Below, in pieces: positions 1-9,243 of a stretch of 64,000 nucleotides of DNA (its first letter is position 1; each line of letters begins with the position of its first letter). The translations under genes and the position numbers were made by a program. The notes below the pieces were generated by a model. The model had not been told where the DNA came from and did not search any database. It was given only the letters and a program-made list of their open reading frames with translations. The DNA is taken from assembly GCA_040506705.1 (NCBI GenBank), contig JBEVWG010000031.1, positions 50,016 to 114,015 of the forward strand, written 5' to 3'. This DNA is from Thiodiazotropha sp040506705 (lineage in GTDB: Bacteria; Pseudomonadota; Gammaproteobacteria; Chromatiales; Chromatiaceae).

Positions 1-631
1 TACCAAAGCCCTCCTCGCCAGGAATTCCGTAGTACCCATCACCAGAGTTTTCTGATGGTATATAAAGGTTGTCACCAACCGGATTAAGTCCTCCAGAATT
101 AACAAATCGAACAAGATCCAGATTACCGATCTCGACTAACTCGTCCTGATCTGCTACTTGTGCTAAAACACTTCCGTTGCTTTGAATTGCAAGGTCTTCA
201 GTATCATTTGGTACTTGGATTGATCCACTCAGGCGATAACCATCAGCAGTAGCTAGATAGCCATCTTGATCAATTCGTAATGCACCATTGCGTGTATAGG
301 CATAGCTGTTATCAGGTAGAGCCACTTCGAAGAAACCTTCACCCTGGATAGCCAGATCCAGGGTACGTTCAGTCATTTTCACTTCTCCGGTAGTAAATAT
401 TTTGCCAGTGCTAGCAATACCAACACCTACCCCTACTGGATGCTCAATATCAGAGGTGCCTAAAAGATTACTTCGAGTTATCCCCATCTCTCGATACATA
501 AGATCCTCGAAATCGACCCTACTCTTTTTGAAACCCATGGTATTACTATTTGCCAGATTGTTTGCAATTACATCAATCTGGATTTGTTGCGCTTGCATAC
601 CACTCGCGCCGATACTCAGTGATTCGATCAT
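1..631 (-). CDS. flgG: Flagellar distal rod protein FlgG (partial, 3' end outside window)
   Basis: N-terminal part of a flagellar rod/hook-family protein; FlgG forms the distal rod that crosses the periplasm. The translation begins MIESLSIGASGMQAQQIQID and carries the rod-family N-terminal motif NNLANSNTMGFKKSR near residues 24-38, followed by the internal TLDLAIQGEGFFEV stretch typical of FlgF/FlgG. The ATG at 629-631 is preceded by a strong GAGGAG ribosome-binding site. It follows flgF by about 25 bases and is probably the last visible gene of the export operon. About 210 residues are visible; the C-terminal FlgG domain lies beyond position 1. FlgG is preferred over FlgF because the upstream gene is the shorter FlgF type. 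Confidence 0.9.
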   Translation of the reverse strand, partial: MIESLSIGASGMQAQQIQIDVIANNLANSNTMGFKKSRVDFEDLMYREMGITRSNLLGTSDIEHPVGVGVGIASTGKIFTTGEVKMTERTLDLAIQGEGFFEVALPDNSYAYTRNGALRIDQDGYLATADGYRLSGSIQVPNDTEDLAIQSNGSVLAQVADQDELVEIGNLDLVRFVNSGGLNPVGDNLYIPSENSGDGYYGIPGEEGFG

Positions 632-656
632 TTTAACTCCTCAGCGCAACTGCGCA

Positions 657-1373
657 TCAAACTTCTGCGATGGTTTGAATCGCCAGATCCAACATCTCGT
701 TGTAGCCTTGTATAACTTTCTGACCACCCTCTACTTGACGCATGACAGTAATCAAATCAACCATTTCAGTCATTGCATTTACATTGGAGGTTTCGAGAAA
801 ACCTTGTCGAACACCAGTCCCTGGATCTGTCTCTGGAAGCTCAGTTGCTGATCCGGCAAGGTACAAGCCCCCACCCAGTTTTTGCAAGGATTGTGCGTTG
901 TGGAAACGTGCTATTTTGACACGGCCGACTAACTCTCCTGCTTCCCAGATTGCTCCCTCCTTGTCGATCTGGGGCTGGTCTGATGACAATCGCAGCTCAC
1001 CTTCATTACCGAGGACACGGTATCCCGCTGATGTAACCAGGTGTCCAGATTCATCCAATCCAAAAGAACCTTGCCGAGTATAGAGTGTGCCCTGAGGTGA
1101 CTCGACAGCGAAGTACCCGTCGCCCTCAATCGTCAAATCAAGGGGATTACCAGTATGACTAGGCACACCAATACTAAAATCTGTTGCTGTGGAGATTCCG
1201 GATTTCTCACTTTGAAACATTGCATCGTAGAGATAAGTACCGAATGGACGGGTTACAGCTACTTCTCTCTTGTATCCTGCTGTGTCAGCATTCGCCAGAT
1301 TATGGCTAATGATATCAAGATGCTTCATCCCATTGACCATGCTCGTTTCAGCTATAGTTAAGGCATTACCCAT
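657..1373 (-). CDS. flgF: Flagellar proximal rod protein FlgF
   Basis: A 238-residue flagellar rod/hook-family protein. It has the N-terminal family motif SHNLANADTAGYKREVAVTR at about residues 23-42, the central NPLDLTIEGDGYFAVESP segment near residues 76-93, and a C-terminal SNVNAMTEMVDLITVMRQVE helix shared by FlgF and FlgG. The length matches FlgF (about 240-250). The protein would sit in the periplasmic rod after export by the flagellar T3SS. The ATG is preceded by AAGGAAT. The gene starts six bases after flhX ends, so the operon is continuous. FlgF and FlgG are hard to separate by eye; gene order and length support FlgF. Confidence 0.88.
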   Translation of the reverse strand: MGNALTIAETSMVNGMKHLDIISHNLANADTAGYKREVAVTRPFGTYLYDAMFQSEKSGISTATDFSIGVPSHTGNPLDLTIEGDGYFAVESPQGTLYTRQGSFGLDESGHLVTSAGYRVLGNEGELRLSSDQPQIDKEGAIWEAGELVGRVKIARFHNAQSLQKLGGGLYLAGSATELPETDPGTGVRQGFLETSNVNAMTEMVDLITVMRQVEGGQKVIQGYNEMLDLAIQTIAEV

Positions 1374-1378
1374 ATTAT

Positions 1379-1651
1379 CTATTCCTTGGATTTCTCATCA
1401 ATTGCAAAAACATGTACTAGCAACGCAGCCGCCAGTTCGAATAGCTCTCGTCCTATCTCCCCATCAATAGGAAGACTATAGAGAGCGTCTATTAAACGTT
1501 CATCTTTTACCAGCGGAGGACTACCTAAACTTTTGCCCGCCGCTACAATCTCATCTGCTAATTTTCCACTACCCTTAAGAATCACTCGTGGCAGTCCCTG
1601 ACCAGCGTCATATTTCAAGCCAACAACCTTCTTTGCTTCGTTATCAGACAT
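1379..1651 (-). CDS. FlhX/FhlB-like free-standing FlhB C-terminal domain protein
   Basis: A 90-residue protein matching only the cytoplasmic C-terminal domain of FlhB/SctU: VGLKYDAGQGLPRVILKGSG, then ADEIVAAGKSLGSPPLVKDERLIDALYSLPIDGEIGREL split over two conserved helices, then a hydrophobic end. There are no membrane segments and no NPTH autocleavage motif. Such proteins (FhlB/FlhX/YlqH type) are known to substitute partly for the FlhB C-terminal fragment that controls export-substrate switching. Here it sits directly downstream of the FliK-like gene, the length sensor that acts on FlhB, and in the same operon as full-length flhB. That pairing supports a role in switching from rod/hook to filament export. 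The role is inferred from family and position. Confidence 0.8.
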   Translation of the reverse strand: MSDNEAKKVVGLKYDAGQGLPRVILKGSGKLADEIVAAGKSLGSPPLVKDERLIDALYSLPIDGEIGRELFELAAALLVHVFAIDEKSKE

Positions 1652-1654
1652 TTT

Positions 1655-2905
1655 CTACATCAAACGACTGAGACTGTCTTGTGTAATATGGTGTTCTACA
1701 ACAGCCTGTATAGCTGTTTTGTCTTCATTCAATGTATCAGTGACATACTCGATCTCGTCAATCTCCCAAACAGTCGTATCTATAACAGTCTTAAGTTCTG
1801 CAAGATGTTGAGCTAACAACTCCGTTGCTGCTGCGTTGTCAGCAACAAGACGTAGTCGTATGTGCTGATCAGCAAGATTCGCTGTGATCTTTAGGTGACC
1901 AAGATTCTCAGTCTCAAGTGACAAAACTAAACGACGATGGCGGCTTTCTCCTTGAGTATGAGAAGCTTCATTCTGGGAGAAGAGTGCGGCATTAACTTCG
2001 ATCAAGCGATCACCAAACCAGAGTGGAAAATGAAGTAACTGATGATTTAAAGAGCCTCCACTCTGAGTATTAAGCAATCGCTGCCCCAAAAGCCACTCTG
2101 AATAGGATTCTTCTCTCTTCTTCTTTGCTCCAGTTTCTGAACTCCCATCATTACCCACAGAATTTATAGGATGATCCGGGTCAGGTTTGCCCGGTTTATC
2201 TAAATACCTCTCTTTATCACGAGCCTCACTATAGTGACGCCAAGCATCAATTTGAGTGCTCTCAATTAATCCTGCAAGTTGTTGAACTGTTTCACCGACC
2301 GCTGTAGCAGTGGGTATTGACTCGATCTCAAGGCGATAAGGGCTTTCAAGTTTTTCTACTATTTCCTGTAACTTATGTGTATTCAGGACACGATAAACTG
2401 CACGTAAAAACTCTGGCGAGATTTTGGTACCAATTTTGTTCAGGAGTAATCCACTAAGCGCCATTACTTGAGGTTGGGAAGAGCGAGCTATCTGCTGTAG
2501 CAGTACACTGCGATCTGTGGCGGCATTCAAACGAACTCCGGAATTATTGAATAAATCCTCCAACCACTGTTCTTTAGCACCAAATAGCGGTAGCTGCGAA
2601 TTAAAATCTGACTGCTTACCTAATTGGTCGACTGAAATGCGCTTTAGATATACCTTGTCACCCAGTGCGGTAACTCGACCATGAACGACCTCTCCGATTC
2701 GTAATGGAATGGCACTATCGACAACCTTTTGACGTCCATCAATCTCAGCTAGATAGCGGCCTCCCTCGTAGTGGCGCATAATTCGTGCTTTAAGTATTTG
2801 ACCAATGGTTAGGGTGCGGGTAAATGAAGCATCTCCTTCGACGAAAATGCCACCGCCTTTGGTTATTACCCCCTGCACAATGCTGGCAACCTGATTAATG
2901 CTCAT
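1655..2905 (-). CDS. FliK-like flagellar hook-length control protein
   Basis: A 416-residue soluble protein with no signal peptide. The N-terminal 100 residues form a beta-rich segment (GQILKARIMRHYEGGRYLAE, then IGEVVHGRVTALGDKVYLKR); the middle is variable; the C-terminal part (about residues 290-395) alternates hydrophobic and polar residues (RRLVLSLETENLGHLKITAN, then IRLRLVADNAAATELLAQHL), the pattern of the FliK/SctP substrate-switch domain. Its ATG overlaps the flhA stop (ATGA) and the next gene is flhX, so translational coupling is likely. In this family the protein is exported during hook growth and its C-terminal domain contacts FlhB. Assignment rests on pattern and context, since FliK sequences diverge strongly. 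Confidence 0.7.
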   Translation of the reverse strand: MSINQVASIVQGVITKGGGIFVEGDASFTRTLTIGQILKARIMRHYEGGRYLAEIDGRQKVVDSAIPLRIGEVVHGRVTALGDKVYLKRISVDQLGKQSDFNSQLPLFGAKEQWLEDLFNNSGVRLNAATDRSVLLQQIARSSQPQVMALSGLLLNKIGTKISPEFLRAVYRVLNTHKLQEIVEKLESPYRLEIESIPTATAVGETVQQLAGLIESTQIDAWRHYSEARDKERYLDKPGKPDPDHPINSVGNDGSSETGAKKKREESYSEWLLGQRLLNTQSGGSLNHQLLHFPLWFGDRLIEVNAALFSQNEASHTQGESRHRRLVLSLETENLGHLKITANLADQHIRLRLVADNAAATELLAQHLAELKTVIDTTVWEIDEIEYVTDTLNEDKTAIQAVVEHHITQDSLSRLM

Positions 2906-4953
2906 AAGGTCACCATACCAAACGACTTAACACTTACTGCATGCGGAACTTCTGACATAGATAATACAGAGAGGTGGGGCATAACCCGTTCTGTATAGTG
3001 GCGTAAATGACGACGTAATTCAGGTGCACAAAGTAGAACTGGCATAAGATTCGATTGCATCATATGCTCCACACTGCTTGCGATTTTGGTAAGAATCTGC
3101 TGAGACATATTCGGATCAATGGTCAGTCTAGATTTATCATTTTCTATTCTTACACCTGCTGAGAGGGTTCTTTCGATTGAAGGATCTAGTAATAACACAT
3201 GCAGATCACCTTCCTTACTCGCTAGTGACTGGCAGATTAACGAACCGAGTTTTTGACGAACAAGCTCAGTTAATTGATCGAAATCCTTAGTCTGCTTGCC
3301 ATAATCAACAAGTGCTTCGAGAATCAGAGCCATATTCCGTATAGAGACCTTTTCTCGTAATAAATTCTGTAAGACCTTCTGTATATCGGTGAAAGTCATG
3401 ACTCCAGGAATCAATTCTTCCACTAAGCCAGGATCTTGTTCTTTTACTCGCTCTATTAAACGTTCAGTCTCAGCGCGAGTAAGCAAATTTGATGATTGTT
3501 GTCTTACAATCTCACTTAGATGGGTCATCAATACCATTGCAGGATCCACAAGGGTATATCCAGCTTCTCTAGCCTTTGCCGTCTGATCCTCGACAACCCA
3601 AATAGCAGGTAACCCATAGGTAGGATCTTTGGTTTGTACCCCCTCTAAAGTTTCCGTTACTTGTCCGGGATTAATCGCGAGTTGTCGATCATCAAGAATT
3701 TCACCAGTTCCTACTTTTGCTCCATATAGGCGTATTTCATAACCTTGGGGTGAAATTTTTTTGTTGTCTTTAACCCGTACTTTTGGGAGTACGCAACCTT
3801 GTTCCAAAGCAAATTGTTTTCGAAAAACCGAAATTCGTTCCATAAAAAGACTGTCATCACCACCGAATAATGGAACCAATCTCAAACCAACTAGAATTTC
3901 AATGGGATCAACAACTAGCATGCTATAGAGATCTTGCTCATCTGCTTCCGATTCATTTTCTTCCGGTTCGTTTGTCTTTGAACGCTTAGCACGAAATGAA
4001 TAAAGTGCTAACAATGAAACAACCATCAACACCAAAAACACAGGAAGTGCTGGTATTCCAGGAAGTAACATAAGAGTTAAAAGCGCCAAACCTATTAGAA
4101 TTAAGATTTTTGGGTATTTTGTAACTTGACTGGAAACTGCCAAACTAAGTGATTGATCCGAAGCAGCACGAGTTACGATAATGCCAGTTCCAGTTGCAAT
4201 CACAAGAGCAGGTATCTGGGTAACGATACCATCACCGATAGTCAAAAGAGTAAAATGACGTAAGGCTTCTGACCATTCCATACCCATCTGTGCAACACCG
4301 ATTATCAAACCACCAATTATGTCTATGATGATGATAATGATACCGGCAATTGCATCACCTTTGACAAACTTACTTGCACCATCCATAGCACCATAGAAGT
4401 TAGCCTCTTTTTCAATCTCTTTTCGTCTACCTTGAGCCTGCTGTTCGTTAATCAAGCCCATATTAAGATCAGCATCAATACTCATTTGCTTGCCTGGCAT
4501 AGCATCAAGAGTAAAGCGGGCGGCCACTTCAGCTACACGTTGTGCGCCATTGGTGACAACCACATATTGCACTATCACCAACACCAGAAAGACAATCAAC
4601 CCCATTACATAATTGCCGCCAACTACGTAGTTACCGATTGCATCTATCACTTCCCCAGCATAACCATCGCCAAGCACCATTCTCGTAGCAGCAATGTTGA
4701 GAGAGAGCCTAAACAGGGTGGCGATGAGTAATATAGAAGGAAATGTCGAAAACTGGAGTGGTTTATCTACATAAAAAGTTAGTAACAAAATTAATAAAGC
4801 AAAGCTGAGGTTTGAGATCAGCAGAAAATCAAGCAGTTGTGATGGAATCGGCGTAAACAACACAATCATGATGCCAATCATGCCAAACACCAAAACAAGG
4901 TCGCTCTGCTCGCGAATAAGTCTTTTTATTGTTTCCATCCGATTATTTACCAT
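2902..4953 (-). CDS. flhA: Flagellar biosynthesis protein FlhA
   Basis: A 683-residue export-gate protein, close to the usual FlhA length (about 690). The N-terminal half has about eight membrane segments. The family signature RVAEVAARFTLDAMPGKQMS, which includes the FHIPEP loop, lies near residues 139-158, followed by FVKGDAIAGIIIIIIDIIGG. The C-terminal half from about residue 330 is the cytoplasmic ring domain that docks chaperone-substrate complexes. The gene starts one base after the flhB stop and overlaps the fliK-like gene by four bases. A second ATG five codons in is an alternative start. It is clearly distinct from the T3SS paralogue SctV at 27.6-29.5 kb, which is much more AT-rich. 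Confidence 0.96.
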   Translation of the reverse strand: MVNNRMETIKRLIREQSDLVLVFGMIGIMIVLFTPIPSQLLDFLLISNLSFALLILLLTFYVDKPLQFSTFPSILLIATLFRLSLNIAATRMVLGDGYAGEVIDAIGNYVVGGNYVMGLIVFLVLVIVQYVVVTNGAQRVAEVAARFTLDAMPGKQMSIDADLNMGLINEQQAQGRRKEIEKEANFYGAMDGASKFVKGDAIAGIIIIIIDIIGGLIIGVAQMGMEWSEALRHFTLLTIGDGIVTQIPALVIATGTGIIVTRAASDQSLSLAVSSQVTKYPKILILIGLALLTLMLLPGIPALPVFLVLMVVSLLALYSFRAKRSKTNEPEENESEADEQDLYSMLVVDPIEILVGLRLVPLFGGDDSLFMERISVFRKQFALEQGCVLPKVRVKDNKKISPQGYEIRLYGAKVGTGEILDDRQLAINPGQVTETLEGVQTKDPTYGLPAIWVVEDQTAKAREAGYTLVDPAMVLMTHLSEIVRQQSSNLLTRAETERLIERVKEQDPGLVEELIPGVMTFTDIQKVLQNLLREKVSIRNMALILEALVDYGKQTKDFDQLTELVRQKLGSLICQSLASKEGDLHVLLLDPSIERTLSAGVRIENDKSRLTIDPNMSQQILTKIASSVEHMMQSNLMPVLLCAPELRRHLRHYTERVMPHLSVLSMSEVPHAVSVKSFGMVTL

Positions 4954-4954
4954 A

Positions 4955-6046
4955 CTATCCGATTATTGTCTTACTTCCATTGCCCTTTCGCTTTGAGAAA
5001 ACTCGTACAAGAATTTTCGCTACAATCGGATAGAGTTCTTCACTTATAGGCTGATCGATATCCACTGATCGAAACAACCTCCTTGCCAGCTGCTTATTTT
5101 CAACGAGCGGTACTTGGTGACGTCGAGCTACCTCACGCATCTTCCACGCCAATTCCCCCGCTCCTTTTGCAATGACCCTAGGTGCATTCATGCTACCTCG
5201 GTGATAAGTTAAAGCGATTGATATATGAGTTGGATTGGTAATAAGCACATCAGCCTCAGGCACTTTACGTAAAGATCCTGCCCTTTTTGCTGCTTCTCGC
5301 TGCAATTCCTTTATCTTTGCACGAATCTGGGGGTCACCTTCACGACGTTTGACTTCTTCCTTGATTTCACGACGACTCATGCGCATTCGTTTGGCAAAAT
5401 CCCAGCGCGTATAGAGAAGATCAAGTAACGCGATAAGCATAATTACAGCAAGCAGTTTAAATACAATGAGATTTATATTTATAGCTAAATAGACTGGATA
5501 CCCATCAGGATCATGGTCAAGCAAACTGATCAAAGATGGCAGTAGAGCAGCAATCGCAAAATAGAGTATTCCTGAAAACAATAAAAGTTTGATTAACGTT
5601 TTAACGAACTCAAATAGCAACTTAGTAGAAAACAAGCGTTTGAAACCGCTTACCGGATTTATGCGACTTATGTCAGGTTTTAATGGATAAAAAGAAAACA
5701 CAGGCCCTGTTTGCGCCATATTCATGATGACCGCTACACTTATAAGAGCTGCCATTGCCGGCCAGAAGATTACAATTATCTGATCGACAACCTCTTCAAA
5801 TAGCAACATAGCATGAACTGGATCAAGAACAATTAGATGGGCATTGGACAATAATTGTTGACTCATTTCCAACTGTTTAGAGACCATTTGTTGGCCGAAT
5901 AGATAGCTAAGCGCAACACCTAACGAAAGGATGAACAAAGAGTTTACTTCCAGGCTCTTGTTTACCTGTCCACGGCGTTTTGCATCACGCAGTTTAGTTG
6001 GTGTTGCCGGTTCTGTACGATCCTGTTCAGTCTGCTGTTCTGCCAC
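4955..6046 (-). CDS. flhB: Flagellar export protein FlhB
   Basis: A 363-residue inner-membrane export switch protein. The N-terminus is hydrophilic with the family pattern RTEPATPTKLRDAKRRGQV. Four membrane segments follow (about residues 33-50, 88-110, 148-172, 190-212). The autocleavage motif NPTH is intact at residues 271-274 and the cytoplasmic domain continues with HRGSMNAPRVIAKGAGELA. Cleavage between Asn and Pro is needed for switching substrate class. The gene follows fliR by four bases and precedes flhA. It coexists with a stand-alone FlhB C-terminal homologue (flhX) in the operon and with a T3SS paralogue (sctU at 30.9 kb). Confidence 0.96.
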   Translation of the reverse strand: MAEQQTEQDRTEPATPTKLRDAKRRGQVNKSLEVNSLFILSLGVALSYLFGQQMVSKQLEMSQQLLSNAHLIVLDPVHAMLLFEEVVDQIIVIFWPAMAALISVAVIMNMAQTGPVFSFYPLKPDISRINPVSGFKRLFSTKLLFEFVKTLIKLLLFSGILYFAIAALLPSLISLLDHDPDGYPVYLAININLIVFKLLAVIMLIALLDLLYTRWDFAKRMRMSRREIKEEVKRREGDPQIRAKIKELQREAAKRAGSLRKVPEADVLITNPTHISIALTYHRGSMNAPRVIAKGAGELAWKMREVARRHQVPLVENKQLARRLFRSVDIDQPISEELYPIVAKILVRVFSKRKGNGSKTIIG

Positions 6047-6050
6047 TTGT

Positions 6051-6815
6051 CTATCCTATTAACCGAGACCAATAAAGAAAGACTGAAGCATAGATTTTTT
6101 CCAGAAGAGGCCCCATATAGCTGAGAGAGAGTGCCAATACCATCAGCCCTAAAAATATCTTTAAGGGAAAGCCAATAATGAACATATTCACCTGTGGCAT
6201 AGTACGTGCTGCAACGGCCATACCTACATCAAGTAACAGCAAGGTCACCACCGCAGGTGCAACTACAGCTAAGCCGTAGACGAACATAAGTCCAAAATGT
6301 GCAATAACAACCTGTGGATCGAGTTCGCGAACAGAACTTCCCGGAGGGATCTTATCTAGCGAATATACTAGCCCTCGGACTAGCATATGGTGCCCATCAA
6401 GCAAGAAAAACGTTATCACCGCCATTAGATTAAGTACTGTACCAATCAAGGGCGTTTGTATATGGGTGGCAGGATCAACTAAGCTCGCAACACCAAACCC
6501 CATCTGAAAATCCAATATTCTCCCACCAAATAGAAAAGCACCAAATGCTGCAAAAAAACCGAAAGCCAACATCACACCGAGCATCAATTCGATGAGCAAC
6601 GCATGAAATAGCGCACTAAAAGTAGATAGAGATTCAATATGTTTAAGGTCCAAACCAGTAACCAGTAGATACGACAATGCCAATACAAGTAGCACACGCA
6701 CTCTGGTTGGTACTTTGGCGACAGCAAACAATGGGGTGAGCAGAAATATCGGCGAGAATCGAGCTGCGACGAGTAGAACCGCCGTAACAACTGCCATGTC
6801 AGTATCGTATAGCAT
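6051..6815 (-). CDS. fliR: Flagellar biosynthetic protein FliR
   Basis: An integral membrane export-gate subunit. From the chosen ATG at 6813-6815 the protein has 254 residues (MLYDTDMAVVTAVLLVAARF), matching FliR, with about six membrane segments and the conserved FQMGFGVASLVDPATHIQTP stretch that resembles SctT/FliR proteins. A longer frame opens 28 codons upstream, but that extension is Cys-rich, unlike FliR, and overlaps fliQ by 80 bases, so it is rejected. The chosen start lies four bases after the fliQ stop, as expected for a coupled fliQ-fliR pair. FliR acts with FliP and FliQ as the export channel; fliP is not found upstream. Confidence 0.92.
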   Translation of the reverse strand: MLYDTDMAVVTAVLLVAARFSPIFLLTPLFAVAKVPTRVRVLLVLALSYLLVTGLDLKHIESLSTFSALFHALLIELMLGVMLAFGFFAAFGAFLFGGRILDFQMGFGVASLVDPATHIQTPLIGTVLNLMAVITFFLLDGHHMLVRGLVYSLDKIPPGSSVRELDPQVVIAHFGLMFVYGLAVVAPAVVTLLLLDVGMAVAARTMPQVNMFIIGFPLKIFLGLMVLALSLSYMGPLLEKIYASVFLYWSRLIG

Positions 6816-6819
6816 TGAT

Positions 6820-7086
6820 TCAGAAATAGCTGGGGATATTGCCAATCGAGCTTTTTGCAAAGCGCAACAGCAGCTGCAACATCCAGGGCCCAAACACAAT
6901 GAGTGTTAAGGCTACCACAAGTATCTTCGGAACAAAGGTCAGTGACATCTCCTGGATTTGTGTAACAACCTGGAAGATACTGACAATGAGACCAACTAAC
7001 ATGCTCAACCCCAACACGGGCGCAGCCATTAGAATAGCCGTCCACAGCATTTCATTAGTTAGTGCAAGCGCGAGATCACTACTCAA
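6820..7086 (-). CDS. fliQ: Flagellar biosynthetic protein FliQ
   Basis: An 88-residue protein with two membrane hairpins, the exact size of FliQ. The segment VGLIVSIFQVVTQIQEMSLT (residues about 32-51) is the family hallmark, followed by FVPKILVVALTLIVFGPWML. FliQ packs around FliP/FliR in the export gate. This is the first gene of the operon: upstream lie more than 900 bases with no convincing gene, and there is no fliO or fliP in the usual place. A FliO-like gene is found instead at 32.07 kb beside sctU. The gene order fliQ-fliR-flhB-flhA is conventional. Confidence 0.93.
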   Translation of the reverse strand: MSSDLALALTNEMLWTAILMAAPVLGLSMLVGLIVSIFQVVTQIQEMSLTFVPKILVVALTLIVFGPWMLQLLLRFAKSSIGNIPSYF

Positions 7087-8019
7087 CTTCGTCGGTTCCT
7101 ACGACAGAACAACAGCCCCGTAGAGGAGCCAAGTTGTTCTAACTATATCTGTAGTTTAAAGTTAAATTCGGCGCTTGAATCTACTTAAAGCAACGAATCC
7201 ATTTCAGCTCATTTCCTAGATTATCCATTGAGCCTAAACTTTTTCACACCAACCCGGATAACCATAATGCAGGTGTGGAAAAATACGATGTAATTTTTAG
7301 CATAATACCACCTTGTGCTGCAAGCACGAAGTACCGCCAATCTCTATCTGATTGAAATAAATGAATATATTACAGGAATTTAATTCTTATACTGTTCAAT
7401 TCATTTTCAGTTTGTGGTAGATTAGCATGTTGGGTGATTGTAAGCCGCTTGAGATAGCTGGGGGATGAATAATCTGTTCCAAAGTCGTCTATAGAAAACA
7501 GATCCTATCTTCTGGCACGATTGCATGACCTTAGTGAACGTCTCGAAACTGCGTATCACATTGCGCTCTATAATATCAGACTCCAGAGACCTGGCTGCTA
7601 CTGACACATGGCGAGCCAATGGAGCTTAGCCACGTTCAACAAATTCCTGCTCCTGTAGTTTCCGATTCCCACTAATTTAGATTGACATGAACGGGAAAAC
7701 CTCACTCAACCAGATTGGCAGATGGCTTCGTCGATCACCCATTCTCTGAGCACGATCGATCGTCACAGGTAGGAAATCTCCTGGCAGCAGTAGTCCTTTA
7801 CTCTTCTCGCCGATGACTTGTTCCCTGGTCTGGAAAATAAGTATTTTAGATAACCTTATTCATGGAGAGAGCCAGTTCGGAACTTCACTCGGGAGCCTAT
7901 TACCTGATCAACACCACTCGTTCCCTCAAATAAAATTCCTACCTGTTCGCTTTTTTACAATTTTTATCCCAAATGCCGCTTTATCCTTTAGCCATCATGT
8001 AAACAATGAAGGATGAAAA
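7087..8019. other. Long non-coding stretch between fliQ and the MipA-like gene
   Basis: No convincing coding region is visible. Short open frames (for example 7422-7619 minus and 7813-8016 plus) lack ribosome-binding sites, recognisable motifs and plausible composition. The promoter for the fliQ operon must lie near 7087-7200 on the minus strand, but I cannot identify its elements. An imperfect inverted repeat (CTTTTTCACACC near 7240-7250 and GGTGTGGAAAAA at 7272-7283) is the only clear secondary structure. Degraded gene remnants cannot be excluded. Confidence 0.5.
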
Positions 8020-8784
8020 ATGATGGCACAAAGATTGAAACTCTATACAGCACTTATTGCTTTGATTGGTGCGGTAATTAGCACACCCTCACTGGCAGAG
8101 CTGGATATACAGGTAGGATTGGTAACGGCAGTCAATAGCACCTATTACACCGATTTGGATGAAGAATACTACCTTTTACCGCTGGTGATCGCTGAATATG
8201 ACCGATTTTATCTGCAAGGAATCCATGGTGGATATCGTTTTTTTCAGGATGATGAAGGCCAGAGTCTGGCCCTGGAAATTCGTCGTACCTTTGATGGATA
8301 CAGCAGTGATGATATCGATGACAGTGATACCTTAGCTGGTATGGCTGAACGTGACCAGGCCTGGGAAGCCGGCCTAGCTTATGAAGTCGGTATGGTCGGA
8401 GGTCAAGCAAAAGCTAAATTGATGCAGGATATTTCTGACACTCACAACGGCTTCTCGGCACGGTTTGAATATGAGCGTCCTCTCTGGACTGGTGATGCCC
8501 ATATGTTCTCCTGGTATGCAGGCTCAGAATACTGGAACAGCAAGAAATCCGATTATTACTTTGGAGTAAAGCCTGAGGAGGCAACGTCCACCCGATCTGT
8601 CTACACCGCAGATGGTAACTACAGCTTTTTTCTTGGAAGTAACCTTATTAAGCGGATTAACAATAGTGTCACGGTGCTTGCCAGCGTTGAGTACATTCGG
8701 GCTACAGATGCGGTCAATGACAGTCCTTTGACCAACAGAGAGGATCAGTGGTCTTCCTATATCGGCATTTTCTATCAGTTCTGA
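8020..8784 (+). CDS. MipA/OmpV family outer membrane protein
   Basis: A 254-residue protein with an N-terminal signal peptide (hydrophobic core LYTALIALIGAVISTPSLA, cleavage after SLA near residue 27). The mature part has alternating beta strands rich in Tyr and aromatic residues, an EYDRFYLQGIHGGYRFFQDD segment, and ends in an aromatic residue (WSSYIGIFYQF), the signature of an outer membrane beta-barrel. MipA/OmpV proteins are scaffold or porin-like barrels; the substrate is unknown here. The gene stands alone and is followed by a repeat-rich intergenic region. The start is one codon after a stop; the downstream second Met is an alternative. Confidence 0.75.
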   Translation: MMAQRLKLYTALIALIGAVISTPSLAELDIQVGLVTAVNSTYYTDLDEEYYLLPLVIAEYDRFYLQGIHGGYRFFQDDEGQSLALEIRRTFDGYSSDDIDDSDTLAGMAERDQAWEAGLAYEVGMVGGQAKAKLMQDISDTHNGFSARFEYERPLWTGDAHMFSWYAGSEYWNSKKSDYYFGVKPEEATSTRSVYTADGNYSFFLGSNLIKRINNSVTVLASVEYIRATDAVNDSPLTNREDQWSSYIGIFYQF

Positions 8785-8894
8785 ATCATTAAAGAATATC
8801 ACTGCTGCCTCACTTACTTTAACTATTTCGGCTGTAACTGATTCATTGCTGTTGGTTTCTATTGCTGATTGATAATTGAGATATGAAAAGCATC

Positions 8895-9142
8895 GTAAAG
8901 CAGAGGGTCGCGGCTAGAAAAAACTTACAAATCATCAGTATCTTAAATAGGTGGGGAGAGAAACTCCCCTCTCCCCTCGCGGGATAGGGGCCGGGGGAGA
9001 GGGGGAGAATGAACACCCTATTTTCCCCAACAATCAGCAAGATAGATATGAACGATCAATGCGATTTTATTTTTCAACCACATGAAACGCTTCGCGTACA
9101 CCCTCTCCCCAACCCCTCTCCCGTAAAGGGAGAGGGGCTTTA
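8895..9142. repeat. Dispersed intergenic repeat, copy 1 (two hairpins)
   Basis: About 250 bases that match a second copy at 38275-38481 almost base for base: both begin GTAAAGCAGAGGGTC, share AGAAAAAACTTAC, AGAATGAACACCCTATTTTC and CATGAAACGCTTCGCGTACA, and end in a CCCTCTCCC-GTAAA-GGGAGAGGG hairpin followed by CTTT. Copy 1 contains an additional GC-rich hairpin at about 8968-9008 that copy 2 lacks. The terminal hairpin could act as a transcription terminator. No open reading frame or transposase is present, so a non-autonomous mobile or REP/MITE-like element is likely. Confidence 0.8.
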
Positions 9143-9243
9143 TAAGTTGTTCTGAGAAGATTGAAAGTTAATGGAACAGCAGTGAAAGAAGATAGAGAGT
9201 AAATCCGTTCACAGCGGCTAACCAGTTACATAAGGTAAAGACA

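Noticed and set aside
6816..6899. Upstream extension of fliR
   Set aside because: It overlaps fliQ by 80 bases and encodes a Cys-rich stretch unlike FliR.
7239..7283. Inverted repeat near 7240 considered as a terminator
   Set aside because: Arms are imperfect, there is no T-run outside the stem, and no gene ends nearby.
7422..8016. Small open frames in the gap after fliQ
   Set aside because: No ribosome-binding site, no recognisable protein character, and frames break repeatedly.
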